Below, one piece after another: positions 29,674 to 38,686 of a stretch of DNA of 63,947 nt (the first letter of the stretch is position 1; each line of letters starts with the position of its first letter). Under the pieces are notes generated by a model. That model saw only the letters and a list, made by a program, of their open reading frames with translations. It ran no database searches and had not been told where the DNA came from. The stretch comes from Tabrizicola sp. (GTDB taxonomy: Bacteria; Pseudomonadota; Alphaproteobacteria; Rhodobacterales; Rhodobacteraceae), in NCBI GenBank assembly GCA_025458105.1, contig JALOTD010000017.1, positions 1-63,947 on the forward strand, read 5' to 3'. The position numbers and the translations under genes are program-made.

Positions 29674-30249
29674 CTACAACGGCAGATACCACAGCGCCAG
29701 GAAGGGCCCGTCGCCCGACCGCATCGCATGGGCAATCCCAGGCGGGTTGTAGATACAGCCTGCCGGGCCCGGATCGGTCCAGTCCATGGCAGAGTTCCAC
29801 CATTCGCCGGGCGTCAGCGACAGATAAACCTCTTCCGGAGCATGGTCGTGATCGACATACCGCACACCCGGCGCCATCACGGTGGCCCCGATCCAAAGGT
29901 CCAACCGGTCTTCAAGGCCACCTGGCCCCAGGATCACCGCATTCGCATGCCCGTTCCAGAACGGATGTTCACTTTCACTCGCCGAAGCCCGCCTGCGCCA
30001 TCGCAGCTGCCCCTCCAGCGCTCCGAACGCCCGGCCCAGCGGGGCCCGCTCCGGCTGAACTCTGCTCAGCGCGGACGCGATCCAGTCGCAAACCGGCAGA
30101 CGGTCGACGCCTGGCCGCGCCACGCCCATGTAGGAAAGCCGACTGATGACGCGCTCTGCCGCTGCAAGGGGCGCTCCCGTGCAGGACGAACGCAAGGCAT
30201 CGCGCGAAGCATCCAGAAAAGCGGCCATTTCAGGAGATCGGGTCATCAC
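29674..30249 (-). CDS. DMSP-lyase-family cupin protein
   Basis: A 191-residue protein whose C-terminal 100 residues form a cupin barrel. VRYVDHDHAPEEVYLSLTPG carries the metal-binding His-x-His...Glu set and a tyrosine often used as catalytic base; a second-motif histidine lies in YNPPGIAHAM. This is the pattern of the dimethylsulfoniopropionate lyase family (DddQ/DddL/DddW type), widespread in Rhodobacteraceae. Many members are of unknown substrate, so activity on DMSP is not claimed. It is convergent with gyrB and ends against the hairpin array; tRNA-Arg lies just upstream on the same strand. Confidence 0.75.
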   Translation of the reverse strand: MMTRSPEMAAFLDASRDALRSSCTGAPLAAAERVISRLSYMGVARPGVDRLPVCDWIASALSRVQPERAPLGRAFGALEGQLRWRRRASASESEHPFWNGHANAVILGPGGLEDRLDLWIGATVMAPGVRYVDHDHAPEEVYLSLTPGEWWNSAMDWTDPGPAGCIYNPPGIAHAMRSGDGPFLALWYLPL

Positions 30250-30257
30250 ACCTCCGA

Positions 30258-30333
30258 TGGTGACCCCGGCAGGACTTGAACCTGCAACCTTCCCCTTAGG
30301 AGGGGGACGCTCTATCCGTTGAGCTACGAGGCC
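30258..30333 (-). tRNA. tRNA-Arg (anticodon CCT)
   Basis: The minus strand folds into a full cloverleaf of 76 bases including an encoded CCA. The acceptor stem is GGCCTCG/CGGGGTC with G-T pairs, the D arm begins TAGCTCAACGGATAGAGC, the anticodon stem TCCCC/GGGGA encloses loop CTCCTAA, so the anticodon is CCT. The T arm is GCAGG-TTCAAGT-CCTGC and the discriminator base is A. Confidence 0.95.
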
Positions 30334-30481
30334 ACGGCCCTTGAATGCGCGGAAAAGACAAACAAGGCAACACGGGAAAAGAAAAGGGGAGGCAAGTTTT
30401 GGCCCACTACCTCCCCCTTGGTCCGTCGCATCCGGGTTGAGAGCTTGCGTGGATGCGCCGAATATGACCAGCGCTTGAGGC

Positions 30482-30495
30482 TGTTAGCGCAAACA
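30482..30495. promoter_or_regulatory. LacI-type operator 1
   Basis: A dyad TGTTAGCGCAAACA, symmetrical as TGTT-x-GCGC-x-AACA, with the central CG typical of LacI/GalR-family sites. It lies 75 bases before the start of the regulator gene. A second copy of the half site occurs about 40 bases downstream, so autoregulation by the LacI-type protein is likely. Confidence 0.6.
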
Positions 30496-30528
30496 TAGCA
30501 GACGAAACCGGCTTGGACAAGCCCTGCC

Positions 30529-30541
30529 TTTGGCGCTAACA
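30529..30541. promoter_or_regulatory. LacI-type operator 2
   Basis: TTTGGCGCTAACA, whose complement TGTTAGCGCCAAA shares nine bases (TGTTAGCGC) with operator 1. The two sites flank a stretch containing TTGGAC, a possible -35 element, as expected of a repressor that covers its own promoter. Confidence 0.6.
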
Positions 30542-30569
30542 AAGGGTAACCGCATGCTGGACCTGTCCC

Positions 30570-31586
30570 TTGACCCAAGCAAAGCCCGACCCGCGCCATA
30601 CCTTGACCCTTCGGGACGTGTCCGAGGCTTCGGGTGTCTCCGAGATGACCGTCAGCCGGGTCTTGCGCAATCGGGGGGATGTGTCGGCGCATACCCGAGA
30701 GAAAGTGCTGGAGGCTGCAAGGACACTTGGCTACGTCCCAAACAAGATTGCGGGCGCGCTGGCCAGCCAAAGGGTGAATCTGGTGGGCGTGGTGATCCCA
30801 TCCCTGTCAAACATGGTCTTCCCGGAAGTGATGACCGGCATCTCTGAAGTGCTGGACGGTACCGGGCTACAGCCTGTCGTGGGCGTCACCAACTATCTCC
30901 CCGATCGCGAGGAATCCGTCATCTACGAGATGCTTTCCTGGCGCCCGTCAGGCATGATCGTCGCGGGGCTGGAACACTCGACAGCCGCGCGCGCGATGCT
31001 GGGGCGGGCCGGCATCCCGATCGTCGAGATCATGGACATCGACGGCGAGCCGGTCGACCATGCCGTCGGCATCTCTCATCGCCGTGCAGGCCGCCAGATG
31101 GCCGAGGCAATCATCGCCGCAGGCTATCGCCGCATCGCCTTTCTGGGCACGCAGATGCCGAACGACTTCCGGGCCAAGAAGCGGCTGGAAGGGTTCGAAG
31201 AGGCCCTGGCGAAAGCGGGCCTGACGCTGGTCGACCGCGAGTACTATTCGGGCGGCTCCGCGCTCTTGAAAGGTCGCGAGATGACGGCCGCCGTCCTCAG
31301 CCGCACACCGGATGTCGATTTCCTGTATTATTCCAACGATATGATCGGGGCAGGGGGGCTGTTGCATTGCCTCGACAAGGGGCTCGATGTGCCGGGCCGG
31401 ATTGGTCTGGCCGGGTTCAACGGGGTGGAGCTTCTGGAAGGTCTGCCGCGTAGGCTGGCGACGATGGACGCCTGCCGATTGGAAATCGGTCGCAAGGCCG
31501 CCGAGATCATCGCGGGCAAGGCGACGGCCGGCGAGAGGGTGGAACTCTTCCCGACCTTGCAACGTGGCGACACGATCCGGGAATAG
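30570..31586 (+). CDS. LacI/GntR-type transcriptional regulator
   Basis: A 338-residue repressor. The N-terminal helix-turn-helix and hinge (LRDVSEASGVSEMTVSRVLR, then KVLEAARTLGYVPNKIAGAL) are followed by a periplasmic-binding-protein-like sugar-sensing domain (VGVVIPSLSNMVFPEVMTGI). It resembles regulators of gluconate use. The frame opens at an unusual TTG (30570) with no clear ribosome site. A better ATG at 30554 is in another frame, so the true N-terminus is uncertain. Two matching operators lie upstream. No sugar-use gene is next to it, so its targets other than itself are unknown. Confidence 0.88.
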   Translation: MTQAKPDPRHTLTLRDVSEASGVSEMTVSRVLRNRGDVSAHTREKVLEAARTLGYVPNKIAGALASQRVNLVGVVIPSLSNMVFPEVMTGISEVLDGTGLQPVVGVTNYLPDREESVIYEMLSWRPSGMIVAGLEHSTAARAMLGRAGIPIVEIMDIDGEPVDHAVGISHRRAGRQMAEAIIAAGYRRIAFLGTQMPNDFRAKKRLEGFEEALAKAGLTLVDREYYSGGSALLKGREMTAAVLSRTPDVDFLYYSNDMIGAGGLLHCLDKGLDVPGRIGLAGFNGVELLEGLPRRLATMDACRLEIGRKAAEIIAGKATAGERVELFPTLQRGDTIRE

Positions 31587-31666
31587 CGGCGTAGCGCCTG
31601 GTGCCACCGCTTAACAGCTGGTAAACGTCCACAAGCAACCTATTGAAAAAATAGGACTAGCCCCTG

Positions 31667-31684
31667 CTGTCCACGCGTGGACAG
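31667..31684. repeat. 18-bp perfect palindrome between convergent genes
   Basis: CTGTCCACGCGTGGACAG reads the same on both strands with no loop. It lies seven bases past the mtaB stop codon and 80 bases after the LacI-type gene. A smaller hairpin CCTATT/AATAGG lies just before it. It could be a terminator for mtaB or a protein-binding site. Confidence 0.55.
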
Positions 31685-31690
31685 ATGCAA

Positions 31691-32953
31691 TCAGGCATGC
31701 AGCCGGCTGCCATCATGGCCGACAATCCGGACGTCCCGCAACGATCCTTCCGGCTGGTCCGCCGCAAAGGCAACCTCGGTGAATTGCTCGGTCCGACCCA
31801 AACGCGGCCCCTCGGTCAGCACCCGGTGGGTCCGTCCGACCTGGTCCGCCAGATGGGTGACCAGCACGCGGTCACCCAAGGCCCGCAGCCGCGCCGCCCG
31901 CTCCTTGATCTCTGGTCCCCGGACCTGCGGCATCCTGGCCGCTGGCGTGCCTTTTCGGGGGCTGAAGGGGAAAACATGCAGGAAGGTCAGCCCGCAGTCC
32001 TGAACCAGATCCAGAGAGCGTTGGAACATCGCCTCGGTCTCGGTCGGGAACCCCGCTATGATATCAGCCCCGAATACCATGTCTGGCCGAAGCGCGCGAA
32101 CCTCGGCGCAGAACCGGATCGCATCGTCCCGCAGGTGCCGCCGCTTCATCCTTTTCAGGATCAGATCATCCCCTGCCTGAAGGGATAGGTGCAAGTGGGG
32201 CATAAGCCGGGGTTCCGTTGCAATCGCCTGAATTAGTGCTGGGTCTGCCTCAATGGAATCGATGGAACTGATCCGCAGCCTGGGAACCGAGGTCAGCTTC
32301 AGAATCCGCCGCACCAGATCGCCAAGGCGCGGCTCTCCCGGCAGGTCGGCGCCCCAAGAGGTCAAGTCGACCCCGGTCAGCACCACCTCGTTGAAGCCCC
32401 GGTCAACCAGACGGTTGATCTGCTCGACCACCACGCCAGCCGGGACCGAGCGTGAGTTTCCACGCCCGAAAGGGATGATGCAGAAGGTGCAGCGGTGGTC
32501 GCAGCCGTTCTGAACCTGCACATAGGCCCGGTGCCGGCCGAAGCCGTCGATCAGGTGCCCTGCCGTTTCGCGCACCGACATGATGTCGTCGACCTGCACC
32601 TTTTCGGTCACCCCGATCAGGTCAGGCGCAGCGATGCCCCTCCAGGTCTCGGCCTGCATCTTTTCGTGGTTCCCCACCACCCGAGCGACCTCGGGCATGG
32701 CGGCGAAAGTCTCCGGCTCGGTCTGCGCAGCACAACCGGTCACGATGATCGCCGCGCCGGGGTTTTCCCGCGACAGCCGCCGGATTTCCTGCTTGGCCTT
32801 CCGCACCGCCTCGCCCGTCACCGCACAGGTGTTGACGATCACCGCGCCCGACAGCCCCGCCGCTGCCGCAAGGTCCTTCATTGCTTCCGTCTCGTAGGCG
32901 TTCAGACGGCAGCCGAGCGTAGCGAAGACCGGAGGCTTTTGCGGGGCATTCAT
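31691..32953 (-). CDS. mtaB: tRNA t6A37 methylthiotransferase MtaB
   Basis: A 420-residue radical-SAM enzyme that adds a methylthio group to N6-threonylcarbamoyladenosine-37 of tRNA. The N-terminal UPF0004 domain holds the second-cluster cysteines (TLGCRLN, VNTCAVT, VTGCAAQ). The radical-SAM motif Cys-3-Cys-2-Cys is in [17 protein letters not shown], and a TRAM-like end follows. The LGCRLN start separates it from MiaB. Its start overlaps the dapF stop by four bases, so the two genes are coupled. Confidence 0.92.
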   Translation of the reverse strand: MNAPQKPPVFATLGCRLNAYETEAMKDLAAAAGLSGAVIVNTCAVTGEAVRKAKQEIRRLSRENPGAAIIVTGCAAQTEPETFAAMPEVARVVGNHEKMQAETWRGIAAPDLIGVTEKVQVDDIMSVRETAGHLIDGFGRHRAYVQVQNGCDHRCTFCIIPFGRGNSRSVPAGVVVEQINRLVDRGFNEVVLTGVDLTSWGADLPGEPRLGDLVRRILKLTSVPRLRISSIDSIEADPALIQAIATEPRLMPHLHLSLQAGDDLILKRMKRRHLRDDAIRFCAEVRALRPDMVFGADIIAGFPTETEAMFQRSLDLVQDCGLTFLHVFPFSPRKGTPAARMPQVRGPEIKERAARLRALGDRVLVTHLADQVGRTHRVLTEGPRLGRTEQFTEVAFAADQPEGSLRDVRIVGHDGSRLHA

Positions 32954-33789
32954 CTGTGCGCTTCCAGGTAGTCGGGCGAAAGCACCCCGTCGAACACCTT
33001 TGCCACCGGGCCACTCAGCCAGACACCATCGTCGCGCCAGTCGACCTCAAGCGTCCCGCCATCGACCTCAAGCGCGACCTTGCGCCCGGTGAGCCCGCGC
33101 AGATGCGCCGCAACTCCTGTGGCACAGGCGCCCGAACCACAGGCGAGCGTGATCCCTGTTCCGCGTTCCCAGACCCGCATCCGGAGCCGGCCAGGCGAAA
33201 TGAGCTGAGCGAACTCGACATTGGTCCTCTGCGGGAACAGGGGGTCATGCTCGACCGCGGGCCCGATGCGGGTAAGGTCCACCGCCTCGGCATCCGCGAC
33301 AAAATGCACGCAATGCGGGTTGCCCATGCCTACGGCCACGGGATCGCCCGGCAGCGGCAGGCACAGATGATCGACTTCGCCCGCAAGGGGGATCTGCCGC
33401 CAGTCAAGCTGTGGCTGGCCCATGTTGACCCAGACCCGGCCGTCCGCCGCCCGCTTGGCTAGCAGTCCACCGCGCGCGGTCACCAGCGAGACGCTGTCCA
33501 CCCCGAGCCCGCGCATCACATAGTCCGACACGCAGCGGGTCGCGTTGCCGCAGGCCCCGGCTTGACTGCCGTCGCTGTTCCAGAACACCAGCCGGAAATC
33601 GGCCTCGTCCGAGTTGGTGATCTCGGCAAGCTGGTCGAAGCCCACACCCCGGTTGCGGTCGCCCAAGGCCTTCGCCAGCCCAGCAGAGACCTGCGCCTCG
33701 CGCCCGCGCGAGTCGATTACCACGAAGTCATTGCCCGCGCCGTGCATTTTCATGAAACGCAAGCCGGTCTCGTCAAAGCCGTTCACCAT
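32950..33789 (-). CDS. dapF: Diaminopimelate epimerase
   Basis: A 279-residue enzyme converting LL- to meso-diaminopimelate for lysine and peptidoglycan synthesis. The two catalytic cysteines are in ACGNATRC and ACGSGACA, and the N-terminal [17 protein letters not shown] is the family signature. The ATG at 33789 (MVNGFDETG) fits related proteins; a longer frame from 33834 adds 15 unlikely residues. It is coupled to mtaB downstream. The order dapF-mtaB is common in Rhodobacterales. Confidence 0.95.
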   Translation of the reverse strand: MVNGFDETGLRFMKMHGAGNDFVVIDSRGREAQVSAGLAKALGDRNRGVGFDQLAEITNSDEADFRLVFWNSDGSQAGACGNATRCVSDYVMRGLGVDSVSLVTARGGLLAKRAADGRVWVNMGQPQLDWRQIPLAGEVDHLCLPLPGDPVAVGMGNPHCVHFVADAEAVDLTRIGPAVEHDPLFPQRTNVEFAQLISPGRLRMRVWERGTGITLACGSGACATGVAAHLRGLTGRKVALEVDGGTLEVDWRDDGVWLSGPVAKVFDGVLSPDYLEAHR

Positions 33790-33884
33790 GACGGGGCATA
33801 TACGCCCACCCGGCCGGATTCGCCAGTGGCGCACGTTTTTGCCCTTGACCCCCGGTGCGGCCTTGCCTAATCAGCCGCCTCGTG

Positions 33885-33957
33885 GGGCCGGTAGCTCAGT
33901 TGGTAGAGCAGCTGACTTTTAATCAGCGGGTCACAGGTTCGAATCCTGTCCGGCTCA
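33885..33957 (+). tRNA. tRNA-Lys (anticodon TTT)
   Basis: A 73-base cloverleaf without an encoded CCA. Acceptor GGGCCGG pairs with CCGGCTC, the D arm is GCTCAGTTGGTAGAGC, the anticodon stem GCTGA/TCAGC surrounds CTTTTAA giving anticodon TTT, and the T arm is ACAGG-TTCGAAT-CCTGT. The discriminator is A. The gene marks the edge between the conserved block and the accessory region to its right. Confidence 0.97.
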
Positions 33958-34732
33958 CTGTTCATCTTAGTGGGCACCTATGCCACGAAGCAAAGGCACT
34001 CCGAAAAAAACGGTGTAAAGCGGTTGTTTTGCAGGCAGCTCACGAAGGCCCCCGCGACGAAGGGTCAGTGCGAGTGATCTGCTTGATGCCTCCGTCACTG
34101 CATGAGTCATGGCCTGGGACACACCGGGGATGGTGATGAGCAATCTTCACTGGCTAAGGGACAAGCAGGTGTAGCAGCAGCAGCCGCGAAGCGTTGCATG
34201 GCAAAGGGATAGGTCATGATGTCCCCGGAACTTAATTTGTCGGGAAACACGTCAAGCACGACCAGCACCGCAACTGCATCGAGATCATGTCGGCTGGCTG
34301 AACGACTGCGGCAGCGTCCCAACCCGGTTCCGCAGAAGCGCCAAGGCTTTCTTCTTTGCAGGCGCATTCGCCGCGACTTTCCCAGCAAGGGAAGGACGTG
34401 CTGGATGACGGTTGTGAATGACCAATAAGAACGTCATTGCGCGTCGCATGGCGTGATCTGGACAGTCAGGCATTCGCCGTGATGCCCGGAGGTCTCTGGC
34501 GAACTCGGCGGCGGTGGTAATGCATGGACTTCGCCAAGTTTTGGCGGGTGGCTTGTGGTGCAGGCCTGGCATCGGTCTTTCGCACAATCGCCAAATCTTC
34601 ACGACTGTGTCCCCGCGCACTGAACGGCGGGACAATCCGGGCGAATGTGACTGTGCTGCCGACACTGGGAGATCTCTCGGGTAGGGCAACCGAACCCAGG
34701 GTAGCACCCACCCTCAACACAGGAAGCATTCC
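33958..34732. other. Gene-free stretch downstream of tRNA-Lys
   Basis: About 775 bases in which no reading frame on either strand looks like a known protein or has a good start; the frames present are short and of odd composition. No terminator, repeat of the tRNA 3' end, or transposase fragment was recognised. It probably contains the promoter of the gene at 34733 and eroded foreign DNA. Confidence 0.4.
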
Positions 34733-35914
34733 ATGAAAGACGAAATCAGATACGCCGCAGGCAGCGTCGCCGCCCTGGTCAACGACCTGAATGCCGGATG
34801 GCGCAACCAGGTTGCCAAGGCCATGGGCATGGACCCGAACACCTTCCAGCTGGCCCAGGGAACGCTTGGCCTGCAGACAAGCGACTCGAGCGGTCTATTC
34901 CAGATGGCGGACTCAGTTCCGCCGCAGTCGACCACTGCGTTCTTCGACCCCTCGGGCAAGAATCTGCGCTCGACCGCCTACAACCAGCTCCTCCATGCCA
35001 TGCTTCCAACGTCGACCAGTGGTCTGAGCGCAGCCCTGGGTGCGCAGTATGCGAACTGGATTCTCTATCGCAACGCCGATACCAGCGATCTGTCGCAACT
35101 GGACCTGTTTAAGAAATGGGCGAACAAGCGGCTGGACCCCAATCAGATGACTGCGGCACTGACCGTTTTCAACCAGACACTTAGCGACCCGATCAATGTG
35201 GCGCTGACTAACTTTGTCGATCCCGCGAACCGGACGACCTTTGTTGATGATGCCGGCCAATCGTTCACTCTTCCGAACTACGCTCCGACAATCGACGTGG
35301 CGAAGAACGCCATTCTGACATCTTCGCAGTCGGCTAAGATCGCCTACGATTCCTCCACCGCGGACACTTCCTCGAACGGCACCACGGTGAATGGTTCGGC
35401 TTCGGGCTTTTACGACATCTTCAGCGGTGGCGTGGACGGCTCCTTCACGCAGCTTGATCAGATGGCGGCTTCCAGCGACTTCACCATCACCGGCACCATC
35501 AATAAATACACCACTGTGCCGGTCGATGCTGGCGCCTGGTACGACAGTTCGATGGTCGCGCGCGCCTTCAATGCCAAGGGCGACTACACGATCTGGGACC
35601 CCAAGTCGAACATGGGCGACTGGGATTCCTTCTTCGGCCCGGACGGGTCGCTGGCCCGGCGCGTGTCGCAACTGCTTCTTGTCAGCGATTACAGCCTGAC
35701 TGTGACCTCAAAGGCCAGCTACTCAGAGTCGCAGTTCCAGCAGATCAAGACCAGTGCCAAATTCGGTATCTGGCCGTTCTTCTCGGCTTCCGCCGATGCG
35801 ACCCACACGACATCGATGACGCACAACGAGGACGGGTCGCTCAGCGTGACATATACCTTGGCACCTGGCCTCATCGCGATTTGGGGGGCCACGGTTCAGT
35901 CTGCCCCAAACTGA
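34733..35914 (+). CDS. Unknown beta-rich protein
   Basis: A 393-residue protein that I do not recognise. There is no signal peptide or membrane segment. The first 130 residues look helical; the rest is rich in Ser, Thr, Asp and aromatic residues in alternating patterns typical of beta-sheet, for example LTVTSKASYSESQFQQIKTS and FFSASADATHTTSMTHNEDG. There are no cysteines. AGGAAG six bases before the ATG is a good ribosome site. A strong intrinsic terminator separates it from the next gene, with which it probably forms a unit in which this protein is the more abundant product. An effector, pore-former or structural protein are all possible. Confidence 0.65.
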   Translation: MKDEIRYAAGSVAALVNDLNAGWRNQVAKAMGMDPNTFQLAQGTLGLQTSDSSGLFQMADSVPPQSTTAFFDPSGKNLRSTAYNQLLHAMLPTSTSGLSAALGAQYANWILYRNADTSDLSQLDLFKKWANKRLDPNQMTAALTVFNQTLSDPINVALTNFVDPANRTTFVDDAGQSFTLPNYAPTIDVAKNAILTSSQSAKIAYDSSTADTSSNGTTVNGSASGFYDIFSGGVDGSFTQLDQMAASSDFTITGTINKYTTVPVDAGAWYDSSMVARAFNAKGDYTIWDPKSNMGDWDSFFGPDGSLARRVSQLLLVSDYSLTVTSKASYSESQFQQIKTSAKFGIWPFFSASADATHTTSMTHNEDGSLSVTYTLAPGLIAIWGATVQSAPN

Positions 35915-35928
35915 GCCTTAACCCTCTC

Positions 35929-35964
35929 GGCAGGTGGCGGCCCCACGCCACCTGCCAATTTTTC
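35929..35964 (+). terminator. Intrinsic terminator between the two accessory genes
   Basis: An 11-bp perfect stem GGCAGGTGGCG/CGCCACCTGCC with a six-base loop, followed by AATTTTTC. It is the best rho-independent terminator in the window. It sits 26 bases before the start of the next gene, so that gene depends on read-through or on a promoter inside the terminator. Confidence 0.85.
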
Positions 35965-35989
35965 GTCCACTTTTCAGAAGGATGCCGTC

Positions 35990-38512
35990 ATGCCGCGCCA
36001 ACCCACCCCTGTCGACCGCTTTTTCGAAGGCATTGCCGCGCGCGCTGCGGAAGCCGCTGCCGCCCCAGTATTCGACGCCCCCCAGGAAGCCACATCCATT
36101 GCCTGGGCAGCCCTGGCGGTCCATCCGCTGTCGGTTCTAGAAACCGAATATGTCGGCCTTGTCCGCGAGGCAGAACGGAACGGCGGAAATGATCCAGATC
36201 GCGCGCGCGAGAACGGCTTTCGCGCGATGACCCAGTTCTTTTCGTTGAATTCTGGCACGCCGACGCTGCTCGGGCCCGACCGCGAGCCGCTGATCGAAGA
36301 GCGGCTGAAGGATCTTGCCGCACGCAGCGAATTCGTCGGTTCGATGATCGAGGACCGGCCCGAGGATGCGCTGCAAGAGCTGGCCGAGGTTGTCGCCGAT
36401 GCCGCAGACATCATCGCCACGCTGACCACGGCAGAGGATTTGCCCTTTGCAAGTGCCGGGGTCCAAACCGCGGCGGCCTATATCGGGATGTTCGCAAGGT
36501 CTGCGGACCAGGCCGCGCAACAGTGGGCGCATGACCACGACGCAGTAGATCAGGTCGAAGCCTATCTGGACGAGGTCAATACCCAGCTCGTCGACCCGCT
36601 GTGCACGTCATCCAATGCCGTAGCCTCGGCCCGCAGCCTGTACAATATTGCGCCATTCTATCTGTTTCGTCTGATGCACCGGTTTGTCGGTGGCGATCAG
36701 GCCGAGGCCATGGATCTGGCGGCCAAAGGTGTGGCCAGTGGGGAAGCCACGAAATCCATGCATCCGCGCGACTGGCAATGGTTGACCGGCTGGCATGAGG
36801 CAAAGGTTGTCGAACTCAAGGAAAAGCTGGCTGACCTTGACCAGCGTCTCCGTGACGAACTCGGCGTCCCCGACCAGATGATCCGGTTCTTTCTGAAGGG
36901 TGGACGGGCGATGTATACGGCGCTTGGTCAGCCACAACTGGGCGAGAACGACTGGGACACAGGAATTCTGATCGACCCTTCGCTTGCACCTGACCAATGG
37001 TACCGTGCCTTTGCCGAAGTGAATGATCTGGTTGTAAGCTTTCTCGATCAGGCGAGGTTCAGCTACTCGACCCTTCTAGCGCGCCACGCCAACGAGCTCG
37101 GGGCGGTCCGGCTTGCAGCGAGGGCGGCACCAACGGCACCTGCCGAGCCGCCGCGCTATTTCAGCAGGTTGGCAACGCTTGCCGAACACGACGCCGAACG
37201 CCACGACCGGCGTCAGCGCGCAGCCAGGTCCTTGCGGGCGGCGGCTGTGGGCGGGCGGGGCCGCGCGCCCGTCGCCCTTGTCGCCAGACCGCGTGTGCAG
37301 CCAGTCGGTGTCAACGGCGAACTGATCGACGTGGGCATCTCGAAACGCAATTCGGTCGAACTCTTGGAACACTGGCTTGAGGTTGAGATCGACGATCGTC
37401 GGGGAGTGACCACAGACGGCGTCCCGGTCCCGATGCTGCCCTATTTTGTCGACGACTTCTCGACGATCATTCGCGAAGCGCTGGCAACCGGAACCGCAGA
37501 CCGAAAGCTTGCAAAGCGGCTGGTCCGCCTGAAGCTTGTCCTGGATAGCAATGACCCGACGCTGCTGAACGCCTTGCGCGCAGCCGATGTGGTTGCGAAA
37601 GCCGCGTTGCCCAAAGCCGTTGCCGCTCTTGGGGCCGGGTTGAACTCCAGCCCGGCGCGCATGGCATCCTGGGCACTGGCCCGTCTGGTGTTCTCCTTGC
37701 CGGATCTGGACCTGATGCCCAGCTTCCGCGATGCGCTCGACACGACGATTTCAGCCCGTGCGGCAGGGTTGCTGGACCCCGCCACGGTTGCCCCAGTCTG
37801 GCAACAGGTGGCCGCTGGGATCGGTCAGGCCGACCAAAACGCCTGTCAGGCAATCCTGGTGCTGCAGAACTTGGCCGGCACCGTGTCCCGCTGGATCGTC
37901 CAAGATGGCGTGATGGTGGCACAGGCCATTGGTGGCCCCGGACAGGCCCGGACCCCACTTTGGAACCCCGTTGGTCAGGCCGTTGCCTCCATCATGGCCC
38001 TGAACGGCCATGGCGGCACCTACTATCTGACGGGCGGGCTTGCCGGGCAGTTGCAGACCAGCCATTCCGGTCTGCGTGCCAATGATTTTCTGGTGCTGTG
38101 CCCGGATGGCCCGATCGAGATCCTGTACCGCGCGGGCCAGGGCGATCCTGCCTTCAACGCCGGGATGCTGAACCAGCGCCTAGCGGGGGTGCTGGTTGCG
38201 ATAGGTCTTGCCGCAAGCGTTGTCGAAACCGAAACTGGTACCGCCGTCGCAATCCGCCGCGGTCAGGCCTTTGGCGGCGCGGCGATCCCGGACGCGACAC
38301 CCACCTTGGTCATTATTCGTGCCGAGCCCGATGGGCCGAATGTCGCACGAACGCTGGACCATCTGGAAGGCTGGCCGGTTGCCTCGACCCGGGATCTGGT
38401 TCGCCTGTTCCAGGCCCGTGCGGCGCATAGCCCCGACTTCGACCTGCGCCAGGCGAGGAAAAACACGGCGTCCTTCCTTCTGGACGAAGTGCTGGGTCGG
38501 CAGCTGGGCTAA
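35990..38512 (+). CDS. Large protein with a nucleotidyltransferase-like core
   Basis: An 840-residue cytoplasmic protein. Residues 1-290 are helical and Ala/Asp/Glu-rich. Near residues 300-330 stands FLKGGRAMYTALG followed by GENDWDTGILIDP, which resembles the KGG...DxD catalytic pattern of AbiEii-type and other Pol-beta nucleotidyltransferases. Near residue 441, VNGELIDVGISKRN could supply the third acidic residue on a beta strand. The C-terminal half (about 490-840) is unrecognised, with a Gly-rich stretch GGTYYLTGGLAGQLQTSHSG. AGAAGGA lies seven bases before the ATG. The fold assignment is an inference from motifs, with no named homologue. Its partner is the upstream beta-rich protein; a Crp-type regulator and a cyclase follow. 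Confidence 0.6.
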   Translation: MPRQPTPVDRFFEGIAARAAEAAAAPVFDAPQEATSIAWAALAVHPLSVLETEYVGLVREAERNGGNDPDRARENGFRAMTQFFSLNSGTPTLLGPDREPLIEERLKDLAARSEFVGSMIEDRPEDALQELAEVVADAADIIATLTTAEDLPFASAGVQTAAAYIGMFARSADQAAQQWAHDHDAVDQVEAYLDEVNTQLVDPLCTSSNAVASARSLYNIAPFYLFRLMHRFVGGDQAEAMDLAAKGVASGEATKSMHPRDWQWLTGWHEAKVVELKEKLADLDQRLRDELGVPDQMIRFFLKGGRAMYTALGQPQLGENDWDTGILIDPSLAPDQWYRAFAEVNDLVVSFLDQARFSYSTLLARHANELGAVRLAARAAPTAPAEPPRYFSRLATLAEHDAERHDRRQRAARSLRAAAVGGRGRAPVALVARPRVQPVGVNGELIDVGISKRNSVELLEHWLEVEIDDRRGVTTDGVPVPMLPYFVDDFSTIIREALATGTADRKLAKRLVRLKLVLDSNDPTLLNALRAADVVAKAALPKAVAALGAGLNSSPARMASWALARLVFSLPDLDLMPSFRDALDTTISARAAGLLDPATVAPVWQQVAAGIGQADQNACQAILVLQNLAGTVSRWIVQDGVMVAQAIGGPGQARTPLWNPVGQAVASIMALNGHGGTYYLTGGLAGQLQTSHSGLRANDFLVLCPDGPIEILYRAGQGDPAFNAGMLNQRLAGVLVAIGLAASVVETETGTAVAIRRGQAFGGAAIPDATPTLVIIRAEPDGPNVARTLDHLEGWPVASTRDLVRLFQARAAHSPDFDLRQARKNTASFLLDEVLGRQLG

Positions 38513-38526
38513 GCTCAGCGGCTAGA

Positions 38527-38561
38527 GCCCCGGACTGCCCATGTCCGGGCTGGTCCGGGGC
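38527..38561 (+). terminator. Hairpin after the 840-residue gene
   Basis: A 9-bp stem GCCCCGGAC/GTCCGGGGC with a 17-base loop starts 14 bases after the stop codon. There is no T tract, so termination strength is uncertain. Confidence 0.45.
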
Positions 38562-38686
38562 GCTGCGCAGTCCCGACTTGTGCCAGGATTGATACCGTCT
38601 TCCTGCGCGACAACGTTCTGCCTTGACGGGCAAAGCCGCTTGGCCGCACACCTGTGCGTAGAAATCCATTCCAGTGGGAGATGCCA

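Noticed and set aside
33958-34732. Short frames downstream of tRNA-Lys as genes or an integrase remnant
   Set aside because: None has a credible start, length or motif, and no recombinase signature was seen.
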